Assembly (NCBI GenBank): GCA_002087915.1 | Contig: LWDP01000060.1 | Coordinates: forward strand, 1 to 21,279 | Length of the DNA stretch: 21,279 nt | Source: Enterospora canceri | Taxonomy: Eukaryota > Microsporidia > Enterocytozoonidae | Reading direction: 5' to 3' | Shown here: positions 9,269 through 16,274 of the stretch, one piece after another | Layout of the letters: each line of letters opens with the position of its first letter | Position numbering within the stretch: the first letter of the stretch is position 1 | Program-made: the position numbers and the translations under genes | The notes under the pieces: generated by a model | Told to the model about the DNA's origin: nothing | Database searches by the model: none | What the model saw: the letters and a program-made list of their open reading frames with translations, nothing else

Positions 9269-9408
9269 TATGGGTGGTGAAAAGACTGTTTTTATACTGA
9301 TATGGATGGATTACTTCGAGTTAACACACACAAACCATTTATTCTTACAAATTAATCACTTTTTAGAATAATCATTAAATCAATTTTATTAGGAGGTAAA
9401 AATACCCT

Positions 9409-11052
9409 ATGATTTATGACAAAGTTGAATTGTACGACAAAGACGTGGATGAAATCATTAAAAGAGAGGAGGAAAGACAGCGAACTAGTCTCGAGTTGAT
9501 TGCAAGTGAGAATTTCGCTAGTGTTTCGGTACTACAAGTTGCCTCTTCAGTCTTATGCAATAAGTACAGCGAAGGACAAATTGGCATGAGATACTATGGT
9601 GGTACAGAATATATTGATCAAATTGAAGCACTTTGTAAGAAGAGAGCATTGGAATTGTTTAATTTGGATCAGAATATTTGGGATTGTAATGTTCAGGTGC
9701 TAAGTGGATCTAATGCTAATTTGGCTGTTTATTTGGGACTAATTGGCAAGGAAGGGAAGCTGATGGGCTTGGATCTGCCTTCTGGTGGCCACTTAACTCA
9801 TGGATTCAAAACACCAACAAGGAAGATATCAGCCAGCAGCATTTTCTTTGAATCAAAATCGTATAAGACGAACAACATGGGTGTAATTGACTACGATGAA
9901 CTCGAAAAGGGATTCAATGAATTCAAGCCAGATTTGGTGATTTGTGGAGCAAGCGCCTATGCCTTGGATTTCGATTACGAGAGACTCAGGTCAATCTCAA
10001 AAGACTGCTANAATGCTAATTTGGCTGTTTATTTGGGACTAATTGGCAAGGAAGGGAAGCTGATGGGCTTGGATCTGCCTTCTGGTGGCCACTTAACTCA
10101 TGGATTCAAAACACCAACAAGGAAGATATCAGCCAGCAGCATTTTCTTTGAATCAAAATCGTATAAGACGAACAACATGGGTGTAATTGACTACGATGAA
10201 CTCGAAAAGGGATTCAATGAATTCAAGCCAGATTTGGTGATTTGTGGAGCAAGCGCCTATGCCTTGGATTTCGATTACGAGAGACTCAGGTCAATCTCAA
10301 AAGACTGCTACTTGATGTGCGACATGGCCCACATTTCTGGGTTTATTGCAACTGGTTTAATGAACAACTGCTTTGATTACTGTGACGTAGTAACAACCAC
10401 AACTCATAAGTTGCTAAGGGGACCACGATCTGCCATAATTTTCTATAAAAAGACTAAGGAATTCAAAGACAGAAAAGTGGACGTAAAGAGCGCAATTGAC
10501 AAGGCTGTCTTCCCAGGATTGAATGGTGGTCCACACAACCAGAAGATAGCAGCACTAGCAGTGGCATTGAAACAGGCAAAGAGTGAAGAATACAAGGAAT
10601 ATTGCAAACAGGTGTTAAAGAATGCTAAGGCAATGGCAGACCATTTCATTGAATTGGGTTGCACCGTAGAATGTGGTAAAACAGAAACACACCTCTTTCT
10701 ACTGAAATATGATGGTGTTGGCGGGACTGAAATTGAGAAAGTCTGTGAGTTGGCTAATATCAGTCTTAATAAGAACTCAATCAGCACTGATAAAAGTCCA
10801 TTTAGGCCATCAGCAGTGCGAATTGGTCTACCAGCAATGACAACCAGGGGATTCCAGGAGTCAGATGTTCTGAAAGCAGCTGATTTCGTTTTCAAGGCGA
10901 TTTGTATTGCAAAAAGCGTCTCTGAGAGGACTAGGGATCTGAATGAGTTTGTGGAATCAATTAAAGAGAACAAGGAGATTATGGATCTGAAAAAGGAAGT
11001 TGTTGAGTTTGTTACTCAATTTCCAATTCCAAAATTCAACTACAGGGAATAA
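9409..11052 (+). CDS. SHMT: Serine hydroxymethyltransferase, carrying an artefactual internal duplication
   Basis: This PLP enzyme turns serine plus tetrahydrofolate into glycine plus methylene-tetrahydrofolate, feeding thymidylate synthase. As written the frame is 547 codons, but 299 bases (9712-10010) are repeated exactly at 10012-10310 around an N at 10011. Because the period is 300, the frame survives and shows an X residue and about 100 repeated residues. Removing one copy gives about 447 aa, close to the usual SHMT length (450-480). Motifs include LELIASENFAS, YSEGQIGMRYYGGTEYID, the glycine-rich SGGHLTHGF and the PLP lysine in TTTTHKLLRGPRSAII. The start ATG at 9409 has CCC one base before it. 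It is cytosolic type by length and has no targeting peptide. The SHMT stop lies 11 bases from the DHFR stop. Confidence 0.95.
   Translation: MIYDKVELYDKDVDEIIKREEERQRTSLELIASENFASVSVLQVASSVLCNKYSEGQIGMRYYGGTEYIDQIEALCKKRALELFNLDQNIWDCNVQVLSGSNANLAVYLGLIGKEGKLMGLDLPSGGHLTHGFKTPTRKISASSIFFESKSYKTNNMGVIDYDELEKGFNEFKPDLVICGASAYALDFDYERLRSISKDCXNANLAVYLGLIGKEGKLMGLDLPSGGHLTHGFKTPTRKISASSIFFESKSYKTNNMGVIDYDELEKGFNEFKPDLVICGASAYALDFDYERLRSISKDCYLMCDMAHISGFIATGLMNNCFDYCDVVTTTTHKLLRGPRSAIIFYKKTKEFKDRKVDVKSAIDKAVFPGLNGGPHNQKIAALAVALKQAKSEEYKEYCKQVLKNAKAMADHFIELGCTVECGKTETHLFLLKYDGVGGTEIEKVCELANISLNKNSISTDKSPFRPSAVRIGLPAMTTRGFQESDVLKAADFVFKAICIAKSVSERTRDLNEFVESIKENKEIMDLKKEVVEFVTQFPIPKFNYRE
9712..10310 (+). 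repeat. Exact 299-bp tandem duplication around a single N (assembly overlap)
   Basis: Positions 9712-10010 and 10012-10310 are identical as far as I can compare them line by line, separated by N at 10011. Both copies begin AATGCTAATTTGGCTG and end AAGACTGCTA. The sequence lies inside a conserved enzyme that has this segment only once. The simplest reading is two contig ends that overlapped but were joined with a placeholder N instead of being merged. Confidence 0.95.
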
Positions 11053-11063
11053 AGAGTATTGGA

Positions 11064-11621
11064 TTACTTTTCTACAGTATAGAACCTGAATTTGTGTCCA
11101 TTTTCTACCACAAACCCGTCTTTCATTGAATACTTCTCTTTCTTTGCATTGCATTCAACCACGAACTCATCCGTCACGTTTACTTTATTCAACAATGCTT
11201 CATCTTCCACTGGAAATATTCTGTCTCCAACCATTTCATCCTCTTCAATAACCGTAATAAACAGCTTATAATCTCGTTTCAATGCTTCACTGTAGATTTC
11301 CTGGCCACCTGCCACAATCACTGTTCTGTTACCAGCTGCTTTCAATGCCTCATCAAATGACTTCACGTATGTTGTTTTATCACTTTTATCATGTGTGTTT
11401 CTGCTGAGCACAATTTTGTCGTATTTCGTGTACTTGGCTACTTCTAGTGTTTTTCTGCCTAGAATTATTACCACATTTTTATCCAATTCCATAATATGAT
11501 TCATAAAGGCAAAGTCCACCGATAGTCTCTTCCATGGCATTTTGGTGCCTTTTGCGATGTACCTGTTCTTGTTTGTGAATGCTACGAGGATGTTTAGTTT
11601 ACTTTTTGATAAGGTTATCAC
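11064..11621 (-). CDS. DHFR: Dihydrofolate reductase, apparent GTG start
   Basis: A ~185-aa DHFR that reduces dihydrofolate to tetrahydrofolate with NADPH, completing the dTMP cycle with TS and SHMT. Motifs are the first strand LNILVAFTNKNRYIAKG (residues 9-25), PW (29-30), the catalytic acid Asp36 in SVDFAF, the NADPH-binding ILGRKT and VIVAGGQEIYSEAL near residue 100. The start is odd. An in-frame TAA lies four codons before residue 1, and between it and the conserved strand there is no ATG, only GTG (11621-11619). The next ATG is codon 28, which would remove the essential first strand. The GTG stands exactly one base after CCC, as ATG does in neighbours. It is monofunctional and tail-to-tail with SHMT. 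Confidence 0.92.
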   Translation of the reverse strand: MITLSKSKLNILVAFTNKNRYIAKGTKMPWKRLSVDFAFMNHIMELDKNVVIILGRKTLEVAKYTKYDKIVLSRNTHDKSDKTTYVKSFDEALKAAGNRTVIVAGGQEIYSEALKRDYKLFITVIEEDEMVGDRIFPVEDEALLNKVNVTDEFVVECNAKKEKYSMKDGFVVENGHKFRFYTVEK

Positions 11622-11625
11622 TGGG
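11619..11625 (-). promoter_or_regulatory. CCC start motif directly before the DHFR GTG
   Basis: On the minus strand this reads CCC-A-GTG. Compare CCC-A-ATG before the gene at 20990 and CCC-ATG before GNA1 and RPA12. A second CCC lies about 12 bases further upstream (ACACCCTAAAATTACCCA), together with CTATCAAAATA. The placement supports GTG, or a miscalled ATG, as the true start codon. Confidence 0.6.
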
Positions 11626-11669
11626 TAATTTTAGGGTGTATTTTGATAGTGGAGGGAAATTATGATTTA

Positions 11670-12230
11670 TTAATCGGAAACTTCCATTTTAGCTGCCTCT
11701 TCTTCAGCCTTCTCTTCTTTCTTCAGATTCTTTCTCATTGTGCAACAATCTTTCGTGAATCCTGATTTAAGATAAGGTGATGTTTCTTTGGTACTGAGCG
11801 CTTCATTGCAGCTTAGAATCATTTTGTAGGCACCATTCTTTGTTGAAATATCTTCAGCTTCTTTCATCAAGTAAGTAGCAAGTTCCTTCCCACGGTGTTT
11901 TTCCGCAACAATTACATCCTCAATAAATGCAGCAGGCCTGCCGTTTTTAGCATACTTTGGATCTAGAAGCACCGTAAGTGTCCCAACAACAGTTCCATCA
12001 GACGTAAACAACCCAAGTTGATGGTGCAATCCTGATGCCTCTTTTCTTTCAAATGTTTTCACAATCACTTCTTCAGTTGTTTCATCAGTGGTTGTAAGTT
12101 CACCAAATAAGCAAATGAATTCAGGTTTCTTCACATCATCAGTAGTAAGTTTCCTGATATTGTATTCCGTTTCCCCAGCAATAATCGTAGTTGCTGCACA
12201 GGTTGCACGTAATATTGAATAGATCAACAT
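11670..12230 (-). CDS. GNA1: GNAT acetyltransferase, probable glucosamine-6-phosphate N-acetyltransferase
   Basis: A 186-aa GNAT-fold enzyme. The pattern RKLTTDDV near the start, then GTLTVLLDPKY, AFIEDVIVAEKHRGKELATYL (~102-121; HRGKEL is the acetyl-CoA loop) and YKMILSCNEA matches Gna1, which acetylates glucosamine-6-phosphate on the way to UDP-GlcNAc and chitin. Chitin in the spore wall would give a microsporidian a reason to keep it. The first ~20 residues are an extra hydrophobic lead (MLIYSILRATCAATTIIAG) not usual in Gna1; it could be a membrane-targeting stretch, or the true start may lie elsewhere. However, CCC abuts this ATG (ACACCCATG), which favours it. The C-terminal ~20 residues are Glu/Lys-rich. 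Another GNAT function is possible. Confidence 0.8.
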   Translation of the reverse strand: MLIYSILRATCAATTIIAGETEYNIRKLTTDDVKKPEFICLFGELTTTDETTEEVIVKTFERKEASGLHHQLGLFTSDGTVVGTLTVLLDPKYAKNGRPAAFIEDVIVAEKHRGKELATYLMKEAEDISTKNGAYKMILSCNEALSTKETSPYLKSGFTKDCCTMRKNLKKEEKAEEEAAKMEVSD

Positions 12231-12623
12231 GGGTGTAATTTTCAGGGACCAAGATCGGTGATCAAGTTGTTGCGGTCTATTAAATCTACATAATCACTAT
12301 GTCTTTAGAGATCTGCATATTAGTTTTGTTTGTTGACCAGCAAATAACAAACAATGCAATATTTTTGATAATTGTCAAACAAGATTAACAAAACACTGTT
12401 GTAGTTAAGAAGGAACATGACTGTACTTTTAGGTGTCAAATATCTCTTTTCACAATTCATGGAGTATGAGAGATGACAGAAAAACTTAGGTGATTTCAAG
12501 TAAAAAGATTGATGTTTTACCCCCTATAAAATATTTACGTATTTTGATATTCAATAACACCCTATCAATTTTACCCTCCAAAAATATTCCCTCCAAAATA
12601 AGTCAAATCGTTTTTCTAAGCCC
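12231..12623. other. 393-bp intergenic region, divergent promoter zone
   Basis: I see no gene or tRNA here. It is A+T-rich and separates GNA1 (leftward) from the small gene at 12624 (rightward). The right third contains several C-runs in T/A context: TTTTACCCCCTATAAA near 12528, AACACCCTATCAATTTTACCCTCC near 12557-12579 and ATTCCCTCC near 12587. CCCTCCAAAA occurs twice, at 12574-12583 and 12589-12598, with a 15-base period. Confidence 0.5.
12574..12598 (+). repeat. Two direct copies of CCCTCCAAAA
   Basis: The 10-mer occurs at 12574-12583 and 12589-12598, with start-to-start distance 15, about 26 bases before the start of the small gene at 12624. It may be a promoter element or a chance A/C-rich repeat. 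Confidence 0.5.
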
Positions 12624-12947
12624 ATGAAAGGCAAATTGTCAGACAAAACGAATGCTACAACAGATGCAGGTGATGAGCAGAAGGGCGGACAGAACAAGAC
12701 TGGCGAACAATGCACCCTAATCAACTATTTGAAGCAGAAGAAGGATGAGACAGCAGATTACAACCTGAAGTACGACATTAGCAAATGTATTGAGATACTC
12801 GAAGGAAAAGAGAATCAGGAGGTGACTGAGATAAAGGATGCACTCTACAACGTGATACTCGAGAAAGAGGAGCTGTTTAAGACAAATTGTGAATTGGTCT
12901 GTGAGATAAACGACCTGAAGAATTTCAAAGATTGTAATGGGAAATAG
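12624..12947 (+). CDS. Small unrecognised hydrophilic protein
   Basis: A 107-aa protein. The first ~30 residues are Lys/Asp/Gly/Thr-rich and probably disordered; the remaining ~75 are helical with heptad-like spacing (EIKDALYNVILEKEELF, CELVCEINDLKNF), suggesting a short coiled coil. There are no membrane segments or signal peptide. I do not recognise it. Support for being real is the ATG placed directly after CCC (AAGCCCATG), the repeated C-rich elements upstream, and the absence of a better frame on either strand. It ends 31 bases from the stop of the next gene, convergent to it. Confidence 0.55.
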   Translation: MKGKLSDKTNATTDAGDEQKGGQNKTGEQCTLINYLKQKKDETADYNLKYDISKCIEILEGKENQEVTEIKDALYNVILEKEELFKTNCELVCEINDLKNFKDCNGK

Positions 12948-12978
12948 AATGTGGCACCTTTGATACTAAATGACTAAT

Positions 12979-13473
12979 TTAACTCAGATATTTTGATAGT
13001 TCTTGCATTGCCACAAATTCAAGGGCTTCCTTGTTTTCAGGAAGAATATGCCTGATTAAATTTGATTCAATGTTGCGAAATATTATTCCAATCTGCTTAT
13101 TCATTTCATTGGTGACTCTACCAACTGATATTCTGATTCTATTCTGTTTCATTGGTCTGTCATCTTCTTCCAATTCAGCGTATTCTGCCCAGGTTATTTT
13201 GTATTTTCCGTTTTCAGCCAACAAATCAAATAGAACACTCTCATTCTGTTTCTGATCCATAAAAACAGGATTTAATGGGATTGTTCGATCACCACAAGAT
13301 ATTTCAAAATTGTTTCTTGTGTTTTTGTATAGTGCACAGGAGGTTGCTATCTTGGTGCTGCTCTCAGTGCTGATTGAATTGCATGCAATCAATTCTGTTT
13401 TACTCTCTGATTCTTTGACAAACCACGTATTTAAAAACGAATCAACATTTTCAGATGTTTTAACCAAAAACAT
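12979..13473 (-). CDS. Unrecognised protein, 164 aa
   Basis: A mixed alpha/beta protein of 164 aa from the ATG at 13473, with several Cys residues in the first half (CNS, SCALY, ISCGD) and a helical end (GIIFRNIESNLIRHILPEN). There are no membrane segments, and I do not recognise the family. The frame is open for 11 codons further upstream, but that extension would run into the divergent neighbour. The ATG at 13473 is preceded by GGGCCCAA, giving it a CCC motif two bases away, so I take it as the start. It is divergent from the gene at 13485 with only 11 bases between. Confidence 0.65.
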   Translation of the reverse strand: MFLVKTSENVDSFLNTWFVKESESKTELIACNSISTESSTKIATSCALYKNTRNNFEISCGDRTIPLNPVFMDQKQNESVLFDLLAENGKYKITWAEYAELEEDDRPMKQNRIRISVGRVTNEMNKQIGIIFRNIESNLIRHILPENKEALEFVAMQELSKYLS

Positions 13474-13484
13474 TTGGGCCCAAA
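13473..13484. promoter_or_regulatory. Perfect palindrome shared by two divergent start codons
   Basis: TTTGGGCCCAAA is its own reverse complement. It overlaps the T of the minus-strand start (CAT at 13471-13473) and abuts the plus-strand ATG at 13485. On the plus strand it supplies CCC three bases before ATG; on the minus strand CCC two bases before ATG. One GGGCCC core thus provides the microsporidian-type start motif to both genes. Confidence 0.7.
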
Positions 13485-13730
13485 ATGAATGCAAAAATAG
13501 CAGCAAAACAGAAGACTGTTGCCATGATGTGTATAGGAAGTATAGATGACACGAAAAAGGCTGTTGATAAAATAATAAGGGAATTTATAGGAGAACACAA
13601 TCTAAAGGTAAATACAGAAAATGCTTCTATAGAAATCAGTGGTGATAAGAAGAGAGTAGAACAAGCTGTTTGCGGACTGTTATTGTGTAAAAAGTATGAT
13701 GAGAAGACTATAAGTTTCACGTTAAAATAA
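13485..13730 (+). CDS. Small unrecognised protein, 81 aa
   Basis: The protein reads as a compact alpha/beta fold: a basic N-terminus (MNAKIAAKQK), a strand-helix unit (VAMMCIGSIDDTKKAVDKII), a strand (NASIEISG), a helix (KKRVEQAVCGLLL) and a final strand (EKTISFTLK). This beta-alpha-beta-beta-alpha arrangement recalls small KH-like or Pcc1-like folds, but I cannot assign it. The ATG at 13485 follows GGGCCCAAA. The opposite strand is also open here, but that frame lacks a comparable start and would run into the divergent gene. Followed by a 520-bp gap. Confidence 0.55.
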   Translation: MNAKIAAKQKTVAMMCIGSIDDTKKAVDKIIREFIGEHNLKVNTENASIEISGDKKRVEQAVCGLLLCKKYDEKTISFTLK

Positions 13731-14250
13731 CTCAGGCATACTGAATCAATATTAACACATCATGCGTCTCAAAAAAAACTAATGTGAACGATACGTCTTC
13801 TCGTAAATCTTAGAACCAAACGATCACCAAACCTCTCATATTTTGACAAATCAGTTGACCTGTTAAATTTGAGTATTTGAGAGAATACTGAAAATAGGGG
13901 TATCCAATAAACGACTAAGACAAGACGCAATATAAAGTAAAGTAATAAGATGTAATTGAGAGTACAGATAATCAGTCTAAGGCTATAACTCCACTAATCC
14001 TAGGCACAACAGTCAGGGTTACGTCAACACTTTATTCTCAAAGTTTTCTGATCAGTGATAGATATGACAGGTAGGTATAAAAGAAAATTGGGTATTCTTA
14101 CCCATCGTTTGAGTCTACAGAACCAGTATACACACCAAATGAACGATATTGATACACAACCAGCAGGATTGAGTAAAGTCTTATTATCACTATCAGGCTA
14201 CCTTAAATATTGCCACTATCAAATAAAAATTTTAGATAGGAACCCCTCTG
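13731..14250. other. 520-bp intergenic region, possible RNA gene
   Basis: I find no convincing protein frame; a 69-codon frame at 14055 starts with GTG and has no start motif. Two features stand out. A run of eight A (13771-13778), read on the minus strand as eight T, would stop a Pol III transcript entering from the right. An exact stem-loop TGGGTA-TTCT-TACCCA lies at 14089-14104. The right end carries ACTATCAAATAAAAATTTTAGATAGGAACCCC, the start region of the next gene. I could not match any known RNA (tRNA, U6, SRP, RNase P) by eye. Confidence 0.4.
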
Positions 14251-14901
14251 ATGAAAGTCGCTGATGGAAGTGATGGCTCTGATAATTTTGATAGCAGAGA
14301 ACAGAACTCAACATACTCTGGTAACAGCGAGGATGAAAGCAGCAGAACGGATGAAAATAAAAAAAGAATCAGAAAGCTATTTAGCATTCACAGGCAAATT
14401 GATGAGTTGGAAGAGGAGTACAAAATAAAGGAGCTCCTGCAACAGAAATTGGATAAAATAACGCTAAATGGATCACAATATCATGCGCCAGAAAATGATG
14501 TGGGTGATAAAGTACTGGAAAAAGAAGAAGAAATAGAAGAGAACCTTGAAAAATACATGGATATTGAGGAAGACGCAATAAAAGACAAAAAGGGGCGATT
14601 TATCATTGAAAAAGTCAAAAAGCAGGTTGGAGACTCTCAAAAAGGCAGATTCAGGGTGACTTCAGGCCACGAAGGATCGAGCAAAACAGAGAGTGATTCT
14701 GGATGCAATATATCACAAATATATAGAATGGTAGAGATGCAGAACAAACAGATTGATATTCTATTTGATATGATCAATAATGTGTCTGGTAATGATAAAT
14801 TATTCCAGAAGGAATTCATAGAACTAGCAAAAAAGATGGATGAGGGACTATCGAACATGAAGAAGCAAATCAAAAAGAAGCGTGTGAACAGTAAAATGTA
14901 A
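14251..14901 (+). CDS. Unrecognised acidic coiled-coil protein
   Basis: A 216-aa, highly charged protein. Residues ~1-35 are Asp/Ser/Asn-rich and disordered. Residues ~38-75 form a helix (IHRQIDELEEEYKIKELLQQKL), and ~90-110 are an acidic run (EKEEEIEENLEKY). Residues ~150-215 hold a second coiled coil (IYRMVEMQNKQIDILFDMI) and a Lys-rich end (KKQIKKKR) that could be a nuclear signal. I do not recognise the family. The ATG at 14251 is preceded by AACCCCTCTG, a CCC start motif, and the 520-bp gap before it may hold its promoter. It ends 32 bases before the oxygenase gene on the same strand. Confidence 0.65.
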   Translation: MKVADGSDGSDNFDSREQNSTYSGNSEDESSRTDENKKRIRKLFSIHRQIDELEEEYKIKELLQQKLDKITLNGSQYHAPENDVGDKVLEKEEEIEENLEKYMDIEEDAIKDKKGRFIIEKVKKQVGDSQKGRFRVTSGHEGSSKTESDSGCNISQIYRMVEMQNKQIDILFDMINNVSGNDKLFQKEFIELAKKMDEGLSNMKKQIKKKRVNSKM

Positions 14902-14933
14902 AATAAAATAATTTTGGTAAAATATTCCTGATT

Positions 14934-15959
14934 ATGAAGAGTGAGTTTTATGAGGATCCATATCATCACGTGATTTATGATAACTTTCTGGATGATAAAA
15001 CATATATCAGAATAGTACAATTGTACAAGAAAGAACAGTTCAAAGAGTTAAAGACTGATTTATTCAGCTTTTTGCAAACGAATGAGCTGATTGATAAAAT
15101 CGGATTTTTTACAAAGGAATTGGATAAAATTTTGAAGAAAGAGCCAGGAAAAGAGTATCACTATACTGCATTTGCGAGTTATTACAGAAAGAACGACTAT
15201 TTATTGTGCCATGATGACTGTGTAGACGGTAGAGAGTATGCATTCACGTATTATCTGGATGATTATGAATCAGGTGAGCTAAAAATCTATGAAAAAGACT
15301 GTACTGTATTAAACAAGGCCATTGAAGTAAAAAGAAATAGACTGGTTGTGTTCAGAGTGGAATCAACAAGTTTCCATGAGGTGGCAAAGTGCAACAGTGA
15401 TGGTAGAAAAGCAATAACAGGCTGGTTGTACTCAAATGATAGAAAGTTGAAGCATCACGTTTTTATGAACAATTTGGAGGAAACACAGCAGAATAACGTT
15501 ACGTACGTTGATTTGCCTATTGATCCACTAACAAGCGACCAGAATGCCATTCAGGCACTCGATCTATCTGGATTTAAAGAGAATATCATCAAAACAAGGA
15601 TTCAAGGACCATTCGTTGATAGAAGGGTGTTTGTGCATGAAATAGAGGAATTTGTTTGTTTTACAATTCCAGGACTCACCTTAGAAAAATACTGCTTCTT
15701 GGGAATGGATTCAGATAGCTACATACTCTGCAATGACAGAATCAACATGATGAATGACGATCTATGCATCTATGACGGATTCCTGTTCCAAAACAACCAC
15801 AAATCATTCATAAAATACGTGGATGAAAATGGTCAGGTTGCATTTGCCATAGACGCAGACAAAGGGATGTTTGTCATTCTAAGACGAAACAAATACAAGA
15901 TATTCATCAGTGGCCCATCAGAACAAGTCAACTTCTACCATTTTATCTACTCGAAATAA
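14934..15959 (+). CDS. TPA1: 2-oxoglutarate/Fe(II) dioxygenase, Tpa1/Ofd1/OGFOD1-like prolyl hydroxylase
   Basis: A 341-aa protein with the Tpa1-type catalytic domain. Iron ligands H93 and D95 are in LLCHDDC, the third ligand H148 in SFHEV, and R158 in GRKAITGWLY binds 2-oxoglutarate; the strand EYAFTYYLDD also fits. In yeast and animals this enzyme hydroxylates a proline of ribosomal protein S12 (uS12) at the decoding centre and affects translation termination; in fission yeast Ofd1 is tied to oxygen sensing. Residues ~180-341 resemble a shortened second double-stranded beta-helix domain. The family is normally ~540-640 aa, so this copy is reduced. The ATG at 14934 is the first in frame; only TTCC, not CCC, lies before it. 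Confidence 0.82.
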   Translation: MKSEFYEDPYHHVIYDNFLDDKTYIRIVQLYKKEQFKELKTDLFSFLQTNELIDKIGFFTKELDKILKKEPGKEYHYTAFASYYRKNDYLLCHDDCVDGREYAFTYYLDDYESGELKIYEKDCTVLNKAIEVKRNRLVVFRVESTSFHEVAKCNSDGRKAITGWLYSNDRKLKHHVFMNNLEETQQNNVTYVDLPIDPLTSDQNAIQALDLSGFKENIIKTRIQGPFVDRRVFVHEIEEFVCFTIPGLTLEKYCFLGMDSDSYILCNDRINMMNDDLCIYDGFLFQNNHKSFIKYVDENGQVAFAIDADKGMFVILRRNKYKIFISGPSEQVNFYHFIYSK

Positions 15960-15968
15960 AAGACCCTA

Positions 15969-16274
15969 ATGAACAGATTCAACAAAGAAGCTTCTTACAA
16001 CAGAAAACGAGAGAAAAAAGATGAAGAGGAAATCTTTGAGGAGAATCTGAACAGTCTGAAAAGCTACTCTCTTGAACTAAATGACGTCATCAAGAACCAG
16101 AACGAGAAGATTCGCCTAACAAAAAACCCAATGAAGAGCTCACTGACTCGAATCAAAAGCAGCCTATATTCATTACATAGAACAGGAAGAGAAAGCTATG
16201 GGAAATACTACAACTACGTCACTGCATCCATAGCACTCTTTATTCTGTTTTTCTTTCTGTTTCTAATCAGTTAG
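15969..16274 (+). CDS. BET1: Bet1/Sft1-like tail-anchored SNARE
   Basis: A 101-aa protein with a charged N-terminus, one SNARE-like heptad helix (EENLNSLKSYSLELNDVI through SSLYSLHRTG, residues ~24-75) and one C-terminal membrane span (residues ~81-101, ending LFLIS) with almost nothing after it. This plan and length match Bet1/Sft1 Qc-SNAREs of ER-Golgi and intra-Golgi fusion. Another small SNARE is possible because the central Gln layer residue is hard to place by eye. The ATG at 15969 follows AGACCCTA. It starts nine bases after the oxygenase stop. Its last 12 bases, including the stop codon, overlap the end of the convergent WD gene. Confidence 0.75.
   Translation: MNRFNKEASYNRKREKKDEEEIFEENLNSLKSYSLELNDVIKNQNEKIRLTKNPMKSSLTRIKSSLYSLHRTGRESYGKYYNYVTASIALFILFFFLFLIS

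Noticed and set aside
9391..9408. AGGAGG before SHMT resembling a bacterial ribosome binding site
   Set aside because: The surrounding genes are nuclear eukaryotic and use CCC at starts; the purine run is likely chance.
9409..11052. SHMT with a true internal domain duplication
   Set aside because: The copies are identical and flank an N; an assembly join explains them better.
13460..13720. 86-codon frame on the minus strand opposite the 81-aa gene
   Set aside because: It lies wholly across the neighbour and has no start motif; the plus-strand frame starts with ATG after CCC.
14055..14264. 69-codon frame in the 520-bp gap
   Set aside because: It begins with GTG, has no CCC motif, overlaps the start of the next gene and reads as low-complexity, unlike a protein.
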